Assembly (NCBI RefSeq): GCF_964340395.1
Contig: NC_135553.1
Location: 1,938,501 to 2,002,500, forward strand
Length of the DNA: 64,000 nucleotides
Origin: Glandiceps talaboti
Taxonomy: Eukaryota > Hemichordata > Enteropneusta > Spengelidae
Direction: 5' to 3'
Positions 1 through 13,009 of this stretch are shown one piece after another. Under the pieces are notes generated by a model that ran no database searches, was not told the origin of the DNA, and was given only the letters and a program-made list of their open reading frames with translations. A program made the translations under genes and the position numbers. Position 1 is the first letter of the stretch; every line of letters begins with the position of its first letter.

Positions 1-11
1 TTCTTGTCCAG

Positions 12-1032
12 GTATTTTCTCTGCCTAATCTGAAACCCAAACACAAGCATAAGCTGACAGCACATGATGGTTCACGTGTGCGAAGAGTTGGCTTCATTAA
101 CTACAGAAGCAGAAGTGGTAAGTATAGAATTTACATTTAGTTGTATGCAATTTTTGCAGGTTGACTTTACCACTGTATAACAACTCTTAAGTAAAGAAAC
201 CCCAATCACCAGTAGTAATGTATTAGTTGTCAGGATTTGATATTAACAACACAAAGATAACACTGAATGGTAAAAAAAACTTATTCAAGATACTGTACCA
301 TTAAGAAAATATAAGTTAAAAAATTGAATGTAAAATGTTCAACCAGTGTGTCTATATCCCTTACTGTAACACAATTGATCAAAATCTTGTTACTTCTGTA
401 AGAGTGAATTAAATCAAATCACCATCTCCTACTAAAACAGATGTAGAATTTTAAGGTATTATAAACAAGTATGTGAGTGTTAGTTGGGATAATATGACAA
501 CCAGTTGAACACACATTGTTGTGGCATACAAGCTTTGTGCTTTACTTCCATCATACCTTTGCTACAAGCGGATGCAGTCAATATAATATTGTTACAAAAA
601 GTTACAAGCAAACACAGCTTCATGGGTACTGTGTGTAAAGAAAACATTTTGTATTGAGTTTTGAGTTCTTGTCTTTGATTTGCCCATAGATGACAATTAT
701 TCTGAAAACTGCATCAGTTGTTTGTCCAACCTGGGTGACTTGAGTATCTATAGTATTCCACAGTTGAAAAATCAAATCAAGAAATCAGCAATCCGTAAAG
801 AAGACATCACTGGTATCAGTTCCTGTATCTTTACATCTCTTGGTGAAGGTTTCTATCTCCTTTCACCTTCAGAGTTTGAAAGGTAAGCTGTCACATCAAG
901 ATTTGGTCTTAGGTGAAGTGTATGCTGTCAACAGAGATAGTACTGTCATGCTACATCATATGCCTCTTCTCAAAGTTGTTGTACAGAAATATTTTGGAAT
1001 ATACATACTGGCCTGCACACACAATGTAATGT

Positions 1033-1084
<52 letters not shown>

Positions 1085-4000
1085 CGTCAGTGCAGTAAGG
1101 TTGTATCTGCCTATACAATTGCATAGCAGATACAGCCTTTCTGCACTGACGCGACAATATATATGCACATGCACGTACGAACACACACACACAGATGCAG
1201 ATTATATGCACCCACAACACATACAAACATATATACACATATGACTCACACAGTACAAGCATGTATGCAGATATGCAGGTGTATATGCACACACAAACAT
1301 CCACCATGGACATTGAAACATAGGAAGACATGTAAAGGATGTTAGTCTCTCACTGTGCTGTAGCAATAGATGACATGGTGATTTAGCAAAGCAAACAACT
1401 GAGAAGCAGTTGATACAACTAAGCCATGAATTAATGAATCACGTATCTATATCAGTCATATTTCGTCACCTGGAAATTGAGGAAGAGGCAATGAGCTATG
1501 AACAGAAAGTAACTTTGTGGAAAAATGTTCACTTTACAGGTTCTCCTTGTCAGCCCGGTACATCAAGGAACCTATGTGTATGTTGGAATTGAAGGAAGGA
1601 ATGAGGCCAGCCCCACCAGAGCCAGAACCAGAACCAGAACCAGAACAAACTGAAGAAACCAAAGAAGAAGATGGTGGTGAAGCTAAGGAAGAAGAAAAAG
1701 AAGCTGAAGGAGAAACTAAAGAAGAAGAAGGTGGAAATGTTGATGCTGCTGATACAGCAGCAGGAGCTACTGTTACTACTGTTACTACTACTACTGTTAC
1801 TACTACCACTGTAGAAGAACAAAAAGAAGAACCTGCAGAAGCTGCAGAAGAAGACACTGCCCAAAAAGCTGACGGTAAACATACTCATCTAACGTACTTT
1901 GTGAAATAGTGAAGAGATATAGCACGTAGTAGACCAGAATTGTAGACAGAATAGACTTGTAGATAGAACAGAATTGTAGATGGAATATGGGAATTGTAGA
2001 CAGATAGATCATGTTCAGAATTAGATATATACTAGATAGACCAATTGCATAATTTGATACACAGATAGACAAAGTACCAAGACACATAAACCAAATTAAG
2101 AATTTTAGACATGTAGACGAAGTACCAAGTTGTAGACTTGGATGTACAAAGACAGATAGACTAATGACAGTAAATACAAATACATATATCAAGCATAGAA
2201 TTGTAGACATGTAGACCAAAATGGAATAGAAAACAGTTAGACATATACCAGGTAGATGTATGCACATACAAACACTACTAGATGTACAGTTAGACATATA
2301 CCAGGTAGATGTATACATGTACAAACACTACTAGATGTACAGTTAGACATATACCAGCTAGATGTATACATGTACAAACACTACTAGATGTGTAGTTAGA
2401 CATATACCAGCTAGATGTATACATGTACAAACACTACTAGATGTGTAGTTAGACATATACCAGCTAGATGTATACACGTACAAACACTACTAGGTGTACG
2501 GTTAGACATATACCAGGTAGATGTATACATGTACATGTACTACTAGATGTGTAGTTAGACATATACCAGCTAGATGTATACACGTACAAACACTACTAGG
2601 TGTACGGTTAGACATATACCAGGTAGATGAATACATGTACAAACACTACTAGATGTACAGTTAGACATATACCAGCTAGATGTATACATGTACATGTACT
2701 ACTAGATGTACAGTTAGACATATACCAGCTAGATGTATACACGTACAAGTTACTAGATGTACAGTTAGACATATACCAGGTAGATGTATACACGTACAAA
2801 CACTACTAGATGTGTAGTTAGACATATACCAGCTAGATGTATACACGTACAAACACTACTAGATGTACAGTTAGACATATACCAGGTAGATGTATACATG
2901 TACATGTACTACTAGATGTGTAGTTAGACATATACCAGCTAGATGTATACACGTACAAGTTACTAGATGTACAGTTAGACATATACCAGGTAGATGTATA
3001 CATGTACAAACACTACTAGATGTACAGTTAGACATATACCAGCTAGATGTATACATGTACAAGTTACTAGATGTACAGTTAGACATATACCAGCTAGATG
3101 TATACACGTACAAGTTGCTAGATGTACAGTTAGACATATACCAGCTAGATGTGTGGACGTACAAGTTACTAGTTGTTTGGTTATGAGAATGTAAATGTGA
3201 CATTGATATATTTAATGGTAATTAATGATTTTTTTTGGAGTAATGCATCATGAGATAGTTGGTTTGTTTGTTTGTTTGTTTGTTTATACAGTTTGACTTT
3301 CTTCATTCAAAGCTGTCGATAAGGCCATTGCACATGACTTGCCTAGGGTGAATGCCATGTGTATAGAGTTACATCATATCTTAATGACAACTCAACAACC
3401 CTTCAAGTTTGGTTGCAAGTTGTCAGCATTTGTGTTCATTGAAAATCTAAAGCAAAACAAATGATTAATTTAACCTAGTTATGTCTACATTGCAATGTTT
3501 GTTTTGAGAGCAGGGAAGTGTGAATCTCTGGACTACATTGGGATAAGTTTTTACATTTTGATGATGATCTTGTGAGGGTTGAGAAAAGACTTGACAGTGC
3601 TTTTTACTCCTCTTAAGAATTGGTGTGCACGGCATGTGGTCATGGGATGCTTCAAATATATGCCTACGTGTAGAAATATGAACATTGTAGTAAAGATGGT
3701 TTCTTGATAAGAGTTGATGCACAGTTTGCTGGTAGTTTCATCATAAGAGATGCACTGTTTGCTGATCAATGTAGTATCTTCACAATATGCATTGACTGCC
3801 TGGTCATCAAAATTAAAAGAACAAGCTCACACATCTGTGGAATGATTTGCCTTGTGTTTCAATTATTAAAGTGTACACCCACATTTGTGAAATGATTGCC
3901 TGGTGTTTGAATTAAATGTACTCTCACTTCTGTGGAATGACTGCCTGGTGTTTTGGTCTGTTTGGTGTCTGAATTAAATGTTGTACACTCACATCTGTTG

Positions 4001-7000
4001 AATGATTGCCTGATAACAAACTCACTTCTGAGGTTAAGATGAAGACACAGTGTAACTTTTAATGGTGTTGGTACTAATCTTCTAATAATAATATGCTTGC
4101 TTTTCTGGCCAACAAGGTAGCTAAGAAGTTAACCTTTCTTCTTAAATTTCTCTTGGTGATTACTAATATGGTAATTTTGCTTCCTTTCCAGACCCCCTAG
4201 TTTTTGTAAATATGGAATATCCAGGAGTCCAGTGAACCGTCATTATTCAAGTCTTTTCTTCATAAATGTACTAACACTGACTTTTCCCCTTTCTCTCTCT
4301 TTCTCTCTTTCTGTGCTGTCTGTATACTAACACACACTATCATTGGCATAGACCAACACAAACGTGAAATCACTTCTCTAGTAAGCACCACTCCAGGACA
4401 GACTGTGTATGAGTTCTCCAAGGTTGCAAAGACTGAGTCTGGAGGTGTTGTCCGCCATTCACAAACTAAGGTTGTTGAGTCTTCTAAGTTTGAGACTCAT
4501 GTAGAACGGAAAACGCAGACTACTGGCTATCAACATGGCATGACATGGGATATAGTACAATCAGTACTGCCAGATGAAAACATGGACAGTAAGAGTCAGT
4601 TAGATGCATGATATTGCAACTTGTACTAACAGTAATCAATATGTTTTTATTAAGGGCAATAAATAGAAATCTACCACAGCTTTCCTGCTATCCAGGTTCC
4701 CTACAAATATAATGGTGAAAATTGTAGGAAATTGAATAAAGCATTGCAAAATTAGATTTGCCCATTCCTGTTACTCAGTTGGTACATGTGTCATATAAGT
4801 GAAAACCTTTCATATCAAGCATGGACATGGAGATGAAGCTGTAAGAATTAATTATTGTCACCTGAAAATATGGATGATATTTTTAGAATTGTAATTTTAT
4901 CCATTAATAAGGAAATGAGTAATTTGTAAGGAAAACACCTGTCATATTAGGCATGGACTTGGAGATGAACCCCGTAAGCATTAGTCATTGACACCTGAAA
5001 CCTGAAATATGGATGGCATTTTTAGAATTGATGTAATTTTAGCCAATAAAGGGTAATTTGGTTAACTACCTGCTGTAAAATATAGAATTGAAGTGCACAT
5101 TCCAGACCATAAAACTGATATATTTCACACTATAAAATTTGTGTTTTATGTTAAATTTGTATGTCGGTTAATATTTGTTAAAAAGCTAATGTAAAATCAA
5201 AATTATAGAATTCAACCATGGCTATTTGGTAACTGGTAATATGCAAAGATTAAATCATAGACTAAGAGATTACATAAAATAATCACAGCTGTGTGAAGCA
5301 CTAGTAGTGTGTTGATGTATATGTTATTGGTGTGAGGGCTATGGTTGCCATTAAGATTTAAACTGCCTTGCTTTGCTGTAAGTAACTCTTACCGGGTGTC
5401 TGTGCTTGATTCAAGGTGGTTGATCTTCATCAAGCTGAGACTTTCTGTCATCACAACATTGTAAAACTTACATTGAATGTTTGTTTGTTCTTTCATTCTC
5501 TTCCCTTCATATCTCTGTGTTAACTTTTACTGGTACTCCTTCGACATTCTAATGACCTAATTCTGTGTTTCTTGTTCTCAGGAAGCATGTGATCTTTCCA
5601 AAAAAAAAACAAAAAAAAACTATAAAAGCATTTTGACTTTGAGACATTCCCTAACTAATGTGATTTTTTCCCTGTAACAGCAGACTGTAGTGATCAGTGA
5701 TAAAAGCATGGGTCCGTATTTTTTATTTATTCACTCACTGGGTCTTGTCTTGTTTACTTCCTGACAGAATGAGACATGGACTCAGGCATGGATGGCGCTT
5801 TGTGCGGTGGCTGGCTGGTTGACGGTAGAAATATCAACAAAAGGCAGTAAAGCTGCACTGCATGTCAAGCTCAGATCAAATTGACTTATGTCTGGTGTTT
5901 TCATTTCTTGTTAACAGAGTTAGTAGAAGAAGTGGATCAGTTATTGGCAAAGACTACAGTTAATGATACTGTAGATGGCGATGAAACCCAGCAAGATATC
6001 ACAATAGATGAAGTTAAAGACTATCAAGTGTAAGTAGTAATCACTATCTTGTCGCAAACGCGAACTGATGTGTACTTCTACTCATTTCACCTGTGGATGA
6101 CCTCGCAAGATTTGCATCTGTAGTTTCATCAGTTTTGAACATTCAAACTGGTGTTTTGCCAAACATGAGCTGATGTGTACGTTTACCATTTCACCTGTAC
6201 ATGACCTCATATGACCCCAGAATAACCTATTGCATGTCTGAATGAACAACTAATGTAGTTGTTATTCAAGTGATTGATTCTATGTTGCTATTTGTAGCCA
6301 CTGTACAATTTATTGGGTAGTTCCCCACATCTTTACAAAATATTTTTTTAAAAACAATTTTGTTGTCTTTTGCCCTTGTGTTTGCAGTGAAGGAGAAGCT
6401 GAAGGTGAAGCTAAACCTGAAGGAGGTGAAGGTATGAAATAAACTTTTATCATATTTTGTCAAATTGAAAGTAGTTAGTATGATATACAGTATAGCCATC
6501 TTTACTTAGTTTGAGACTATTGTTAGGTTGAAAAATGGTTGCCATAGCAATGATGTCAGTTTGGCAAGATTTGAGGATAAATCATGAACAAAATGCGAGA
6601 CCTAAAAGTTGACAGCATGAGTATTATCTGAGTGTGTGTACGTACAGAGTCACAATATACAGCAAACATTGAAGTAAAAACGATATTACTAAGGATAGTG
6701 TATATAGTAAATGTTGACAATGAGCTATGAATTGTAATTTTGGCAATTGTGAATCGTTACAGTAATTAATTAATGGGCAGCAAATACTGGTTGGGGGAAA
6801 TTATGACATGTTGTGGACTGCTACTTGTGAACGTAGTGTGTAATTAATTGACAATAACTGTGTAAAATGACTAAGTATTGTTCTAGTAGCTACTGGAAGA
6901 TTACAATCTGTTACAGGTGTTGTTGATTTTGTGCTGAATGTTGCATAGTTGCTTATGCTGCGATAGTAGCTAATACTATTGAAAACCAAGTGTTAGCACT

Positions 7001-7081
7001 CAAATCAGTTCACTGGGCATGCTGCATGTTGTAACTTGGATCATTATAGAGACGGTCATATGTAAATCTATACTTAACATA

Positions 7082-7163
<82 letters not shown>

Positions 7164-10088
7164 CAGTAAACTATTTGTTATTGAGAATCATTCATTAACT
7201 TCATTTTCTCTAATTTGTATTCCATTTAATCATTTAATTATGTAGTAGTATTGTTTTCATCTTGTGTCTACGACTCCTAGCATGTCACTGTTTTCATTGC
7301 TAACTGTTGATCAGGTCAAAAGTTCATTGTCCCCCACCTTTCTCTGAGTTCATAGTGTCATTTAAAAAAAGACTGACAGACAAAACACTGAGTCCCAGTC
7401 AGTTTTGCTCTGTTGCCATTTAAAACAAGAGTAATAGTGCAAAGAGTAAGTGCTCCACCCCGTCTTTCTTTGGTTGTGTTGTCACAAAAACATAGACATT
7501 GAAGAGTAAATGCCCCCACCCCCACCACGTATACACCCTGTTGTTTGGTTTACATGGTTATTTAAACATGGGTAACATGGGTAAATCTGTCAAAATGTTA
7601 CCCTTATTTCTAGGAGATTAAATCCACCAAAACTTCATTGGGAATGTGCACTGTAACAGATACCTTACAACCAGCTGTGTATACCCAAATCGTGGTCAAT
7701 AATTTCCACTTTCTGAATTCCTGTATACATTCACCAGTGTCTGATCAACCTCTGGCATGTTTACCTGGCTTCCTACCTAGCTCCAAACCAAAGAACATAT
7801 TGCAGCAACCCCTAACTAATGCTTGCTTGTAGTTTGGATACTAAACTAGGGGGTTTGAAACTTTGAAACTACTGTATCTTCAGTGTGTCAACTTTACCGT
7901 TTTCAGTGTAGCATGCATAAAGGGTCCTTGCCTGACCTGGTCTGACCTGACCTTATTTGACCTGACCTTTTTTTTTATCATTTCTCTTTTTGTGGTGGTT
8001 GTGGTAACATTATAATATTTATACTCATCTGCATAACATGAATACCCAAGTAGCAGGGGACGATAAACAAGAAGCAACAAACCAGCAAACAGTTGACAAG
8101 TCGGCCAATGCAGAAGAGGTCAGCGAACTCTAGTCTTTAGTGCCTTAGTTATTTTCTCTTTGTGTAGTTCTCTGACTTAAAAGTGTTAAGTTTGTAAACA
8201 TATTTGACCTGTACCAGCAACTAACAACAGATTACATACATTGTATAAAGTTGCAGCAAATAAAATCTAAATGCTATAAAAATGATAATGTTGTTGACTT
8301 CTGACTTAACAACTTTCCCCTTGCCATATGACTTATAAAGACGTGAAATCTTCATCGACATCCTCCTCATCATCTTCATCTTCATCATCTGAAAGTGACC
8401 AAGAGTAGATAGAAATGTACAGTGAGTATATGGAATATATTCAAGGAACCTTCAGCTTGCAATTCTTTTATACTTAAGGTGATATTTGCTTAGGGTATAA
8501 CTGATATGAACCAAGAAGTCCATGTCCCATCTACTTACTTTTCTAGTATTTACAGTCATCTCCAACTGTACCAGTATGCATTATTCTGTCAATGACTATC
8601 TAGTCAAACTATCTTGTCCTCATCCTGTCATTGCATCCAATCACTTTCACTGTTACATTCATTCTATCCCAATCAATCAATTTCATTGGTTCATCACATC
8701 ATTCTGTCCAATTAACTTCTCTGTAACATCTTCCCTTCATTTCATCCAACCAACATCTTCATTTCATCCAACCAACACCTTTGGTTCATCTTCCCGTCAA
8801 GCTGTCCAATAAACTTCTTCATTACATATTCCTATCATTCAATTTCTATCCAATCAACTTCAGTGATACTCTATCCAGTCAGCTTCTTCATTACATCTCC
8901 CTATCATTCTATCCAATCAGCTCCTTTGTTACATCACTCAATCAAATCACTTGTTACACATCTTCCTAAACTTGTCTCCAATCACCACCCACCACCACTT
9001 CATCACCTACTCCATGAATTAATCCCTTTCCCATCTTGTGAAAGCCATCAATTGCAATGCCAAGGCATAAATCATATGTGATTAATTTGCTAGGCATGAT
9101 AAGTGATGATATACTTTCTGCACCTCCTATTTTGTTTTTAGATCCTCTACAAATGCTCATGGTGTTCATGTCTGACCATATCTGATCGGCTCAAAGTTTT
9201 GGGCTACTGTCTCCTTATTATCATTTTTTATATCTTTTCCCTTCTCATGCTTGCCTATTTATGTTGGATGAAGTAAGTAAATGACCATCCTTGCAGTTGG
9301 CATAAGCTAAAATCAAAAGATTGTCTGCCCCATTGTGCTGGCTTTCCCAAGGATACCTTTCTGATTTCCTATTCCCTACTAATCCTGGCTTATCCATCAT
9401 TTCTGAGCTTCGTAACTGTGGCATAGTTATGTCATTGTGGGCTTCATAACCATGTCAGTGTCAAGTCAATATCCTCATCCCATTTAACTTTCCTAAAAAT
9501 CATAGTCGCCATCATACAATCAGATTGGGAACCCCTTCAACACTTTTTTTATGTCAATTAAGTTTATTCCCTCATTTACAAATTTAATGCATGCTACATA
9601 GATAGCCTCCAGCTCTCTATTAAAAGACTGTCATTTACACACATGTTCCTCTGATGAATGAATGCAGTTCTTTGAACAGACTATATCACTACACACATAC
9701 ACATGTCCCTTGAATGACTAGTTGTGGTGTCTGTTACTGTTGGGGAAAGGGGAAACAGATCAACTTGCAGCATGCCCAGGTCTGAGTTGGTGCAGCAATA
9801 ATAGAATGCGTCTTCAAAGTTTCCTATGTGGTGTTCCGTTGTTAAGATACCAATGAACATGTCATTCTCTCCAAGTACCTCAGTAGTACTGAATCTGTCA
9901 GGTCTATGGCATGCACGTGTCGCTGGGTCCAAAATTTCAATATTCTGTGCATGTATATAAATACTTCAGATGACATTTTTGAATAACATGATATTGTACT
10001 AAACATGTTTTGACCTTTCATGTTACAGAGCAGTGAACAACGAAGTGAAGAGTTAATGGAACTTCAAATCAAAGAAGATGCTGACTGA
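12..10088 (+). CDS. LLGL: LLGL (lethal giant larvae) polarity protein, C-terminal exons (5'-partial)
   Basis: C-terminal part of a WD40 scaffold that sets apical-basal polarity with Par6/aPKC and binds syntaxins. The gene begins left of the window. Exons I can support: 12-117, 690-882, 1540-1874, 4352-4588, 5918-6029, 6388-6431, 8057-8118 and 10029-10088; all phases agree. Family-specific peptides are KLTAHDGSRVRRV (exon 1), IRKEDITGISSCIF and GFYLLSPSEFERFSLSAR across exons 2-3, which match the last propeller blades of vertebrate LLGL1/2. After the propeller the chain becomes acidic and Glu/Pro/Thr-rich (exon 3), then ITIDEVKDY (exon 5) resembles the VTVEDVKDF segment near the LLGL1 C-terminus. 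The last exon reads SSEQRSEELMELQ before TGA. Exon 4352-4588 is 237 nt with phase 1 at both ends, so it could be skipped without a frameshift. Family call is very secure; paralogue 1 versus 2 is not meaningful in an invertebrate. Confidence 0.92.
1021..1082. repeat. (CA)n microsatellite in LLGL intron
   Basis: Almost pure CA dinucleotide run in the intron between exons 690-882 and 1540-1874. It directly precedes the hairpin at 1084-1152. Confidence 0.95.
1084..1152 (+). ncRNA. Candidate pre-miRNA-like stem-loop in LLGL intron
   Basis: A 27-nt arm starting GCGTCAGTGCAGTAAGG pairs with an arm ending CTTTCTGCACTGACGC, with one T-T mismatch and one G-T wobble and a loop of about 15 nt. Size, pairing and intronic position in a sense-strand host gene fit a pre-miRNA. 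I do not recognise a known family. It could instead be a fragment of a short inverted-repeat element, because it abuts a CA microsatellite. Confidence 0.35.
2214..3178. repeat. 53-bp minisatellite in LLGL intron
   Basis: About 20 tandem copies of a unit containing TAGACATATACCAGSTAGATG and GTACAAACACTACTAG, with shorter variants where the second part is CAAGTTACTAG. A degenerate precursor of the same TAGACA-rich sequence starts near 1915. Reading frames across it on both strands are products of the repeat. Confidence 0.93.
4797..5060. repeat. Two-copy tandem duplication, LLGL intron
   Basis: Two diverged copies of a roughly 120-bp unit, each holding CATGGACWTGGAGATGAA and later TTTTTAGAATTG. 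Intronic, with no coding potential seen. Confidence 0.65.
7081..7157. repeat. (CA)n microsatellite in LLGL intron
   Basis: Nearly pure CA dinucleotide run in the large intron between exons 6388-6431 and 8057-8118. Confidence 0.95.
8341..8408 (+). CDS. LLGL: Alternative terminal exon of LLGL (Ser-rich acidic tail)
   Basis: After an AG at 8339-8340 the phase-1 frame carried from the exon ending at 6431 reads DVKSSSTSS, a serine run, then ESDQE and TAG. The frame is open only when spliced from a phase-1 donor such as 6431. From exon 8057-8118 (phase 0) the second codon would be TGA. It is therefore mutually exclusive with the 8057-8118 plus 10029-10088 ending. The low-complexity TCATCA composition leaves some chance that this is not an exon. 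Confidence 0.45.
8630..8960. repeat. Degenerate TTACATCNNCCTATCATTCTATCCAATCA repeats
   Basis: A series of loosely conserved units built from TTCATTACATC, TATCCAATCA and similar blocks in the last LLGL intron. Units vary in length. Reading frames through it are artefacts of the low-complexity sequence. Confidence 0.6.
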
Positions 10089-11490
10089 CATGGAGCACAG
10101 TTTTAAAAAAATACTTTGTAGACAATATTCCCTTATAGAAAGCATTTGATAGAAGAAACAGTAAGACGGACGTATTGTGAACACTTTAAAGAAAAATTTG
10201 TATACATTTCAGTCACAATCCTATTCATTGCTTGATTATAATGTAGACTTTGTTGCTGAGATCATTTTGGCTTAGAATTTAATGAATTGACTTAGATAAA
10301 TCTGATTGTATTGGAGGCTGACAAAAACAGCACATAGCAGTGTAGTTTTCTTGACAACTTTTATTTTCAAGAGCAAACTGTCATGCTTTTTAGAAGTTAA
10401 GAAGTTTGAATCATTTTCATCACCCAGTTCAGAAATGTTTTTGTTTTGTTTCCTTTATTTGGTTGTAGAACCATTTAGACGTAGCGTGAATGGCAAGTTT
10501 TTGAGGTTGTTGGAACTCTAGAAACTGCTGCATGGCTAAAAGAATGTTTTGAGGATATGACAATATGGAACTAAAAAATAAATAACCCAAACCAGATATG
10601 ATTACTAACCATCAAGCTAGCAGATGTAACCTATATACTGTTGAAATACTCGAGATGTAAATTTTTCCAACAAAAACCTTGTATTAAGGATTTATTTTAT
10701 TTTTCTCCTCCTCTTTATGTAAGAATACAAAATGTTTAGATATTCCTGGGTGGTTTCTTTCTGCATATTTGGCTTGGATTCAACTTAAAGGAAAAGTGTT
10801 GTTTTTTTTCTACTAGATAACCATGTGGTTAAAGTTTTGTAGCCTCTTTTGGGGTATGTACACCCTTAATAAATGCCTCTTATCTTGCTATCTCTGTTGT
10901 ACTTAATCATGTATTTGTCATTCGATTTATTAAGGAGGCTGTTTATATTATGTCAGGGTATAGTGGACAAAAGACGAAATATTCTCAAATTTAGATTAAT
11001 ATACCTTAAGAAAAAGGCTTAAAAATTGGAATTTGCAAAATTGATGAATCACATTTAAAAAAACAGGCATGAGTATATCATTAAGTTTATTGTCATGGTT
11101 TTAAGATAGTTGTGAGCTGGACACATCATTTGGATGTTGATGTTAATATTTCTAGTTGGCTCATAATAAATGACTGCTTGATAGTCCTGGACGTTAACCT
11201 TTTTTTGTTGTTCATTTCCCCGTATATAGCAAATAGTGCTATTCAATATTCACTTGTGTTTATATAGTCTTGATAGTAGTTGTAGTATTTCATGGCCTCA
11301 TTAATACAAGCATTTTTATGTCTTTTTTCAAGAAGGTATAGTAAACGTATATTTCTTACTGGGCTTTGCCTTGCCATTGTCAGGGTCATTGTTTGACAAA
11401 AGGAAGTTTCTTGCTTTCTCTATCTTATCTTGTTTGTTGGTGTAATGTGCTAAATCTGCATATGATAATAAATTTTTATTCCCTTGGAAG
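10089..11490 (+). other. LLGL 3' untranslated region
   Basis: Non-coding sequence after the LLGL stop. AATAAA hexamers occur at 10868-10873 and 11467-11472, and an AAATAAATAA run lies near 10575. The one at 11467 is followed by a GT-rich stretch (about 11490-11510) typical of a cleavage/polyadenylation region, so the main 3' end is probably near 11490. No long reading frame is credible here. Confidence 0.5.
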
Positions 11491-12655
11491 TGGTTGTGTG
11501 TGCTTCTTTTGTACTCCCTAAATTATCGATGATCACACAAATTTCATTCGTTTAGGAAAACCCCTCCCTCCTCCCCTCCCCTAAACGAACGTTGTAAATT
11601 GTGTGTTGAAAACTGTGGCTGATGCATGTGACATAACTCCAGCTACTAGTTAGTTGTATGAACAGTTTCTCCAGGGTTTTCCTGGAGTAACATCACAAAC
11701 TGTCCATTGATATGCAAATGAGAAGTACTTTCCTGTGGAACTACAAAGGGCTCCATCCATCTGTATGTAATACGGCATTTCACAGACGTGCAATATCCGA
11801 TTTCTTACACAAAGGTGACATATATGGGACATATGCACTTTAATTTGATTTTTGATATATGCAAATTTGACCGAATGAAAATCAATATTTACTGCATAAT
11901 TCAAAAACTGTAATACAAACATTCCATTCAAGTGTCTGCCCTCATATTATCAGATGCAAGCTATCTTTTGAGACTAATCTTGACCTTCATGGTCAATTAT
12001 CAAAATCAAACCAATTCCTGCCTATCACAGACACATTGTAGTGTTTACACATTGCCAATTTCTTTTAAGTCATGTTTACAAGTAATATGAAGAAAAGAAC
12101 TATACACAAGCATTACTTTTTATGCTCATAATTTTTACTGAATGGTATTTATTTGTTACGACCAATTTCTTTTAAATCATGTCTCCATTCAATCACATAG
12201 AAGTAAAGTATTTCTAGGGGTGTGGGGTGGGGAACGTGTTTTCTACGAAGACTTGTTCACTCAATTTCTCACTGAATTTACGGGGGGGGGGGGGGGGGGG
12301 TTACCATAAAACTTTTCTGTATTATTATGGCAAAATAAGCTAATACATATCGAGCATTTCATGTGCATTTTAAACACGATTCTAAAGAAGCAATAGTAGA
12401 GAAGATTCCATCAAAATCCGTTTGTGTAGCCAAAGTATATAGCTCAGGTCAGATCAGTTATTCTTAAATTAGTTTCTCACCCAGGTATACTCCTTGTTTA
12501 TTGTCTACTACTTCAGTATCTACAAATCTACAAATGGTAGATAGAGTGTATGTAGAACTGATAGATAACTGAATGTATCAATGCAAATAAAACGTGAAGG
12601 TTATCACTTGTCTTTGGTTTACAACCAGGACTATCTTTTACCTTGTGTATATGCG

Positions 12656-13009
12656 TTGAAGTGGCCATATGCATGAGAATTTGGTATTTATTCTGGATTT
12701 TTATTTGATAAAACAGCTCCACTATGTTTTTCTAATTGAAAAAATAATGTGAAATAACATATACCAAGTCTATGTTCACAACTCAATAAACGGCAAAACA
12801 TTAAACAATGTGTAAAATGTTTGTTATTGTACGCACAATAACAAACTTTTTACACTTTTTGCATCTTTTTGCAATGTATTGAGTTATGAACATGGACTTA
12901 GTATATGTTATTTCACATTATTTTTTCAAGTAGAAAAACATAGTGAAGCTGTTTTATCCAATAAAAATCCAAAATAAATACCAAATTCTCATCCATATGG
13001 CCACTTCAA
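12656..13009. mobile_element. 354-bp near-perfect palindrome (foldback/MITE-like)
   Basis: The left arm TTGAAGTGGCCATATGCATG is mirrored by the right arm ending CATATGGCCACTTCAA. The arms stay complementary through GAATTTGGTATTTATT, TTTATTTGATAAAACAGCT and the AATAATGTGAAATAAC stretch. The centre is near 12833, around TTGTTATTGTACGCACAATAACAA. There is no open frame, so it is a non-autonomous inverted-repeat element or inverted duplication. No clear target duplication was found. Confidence 0.75.
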
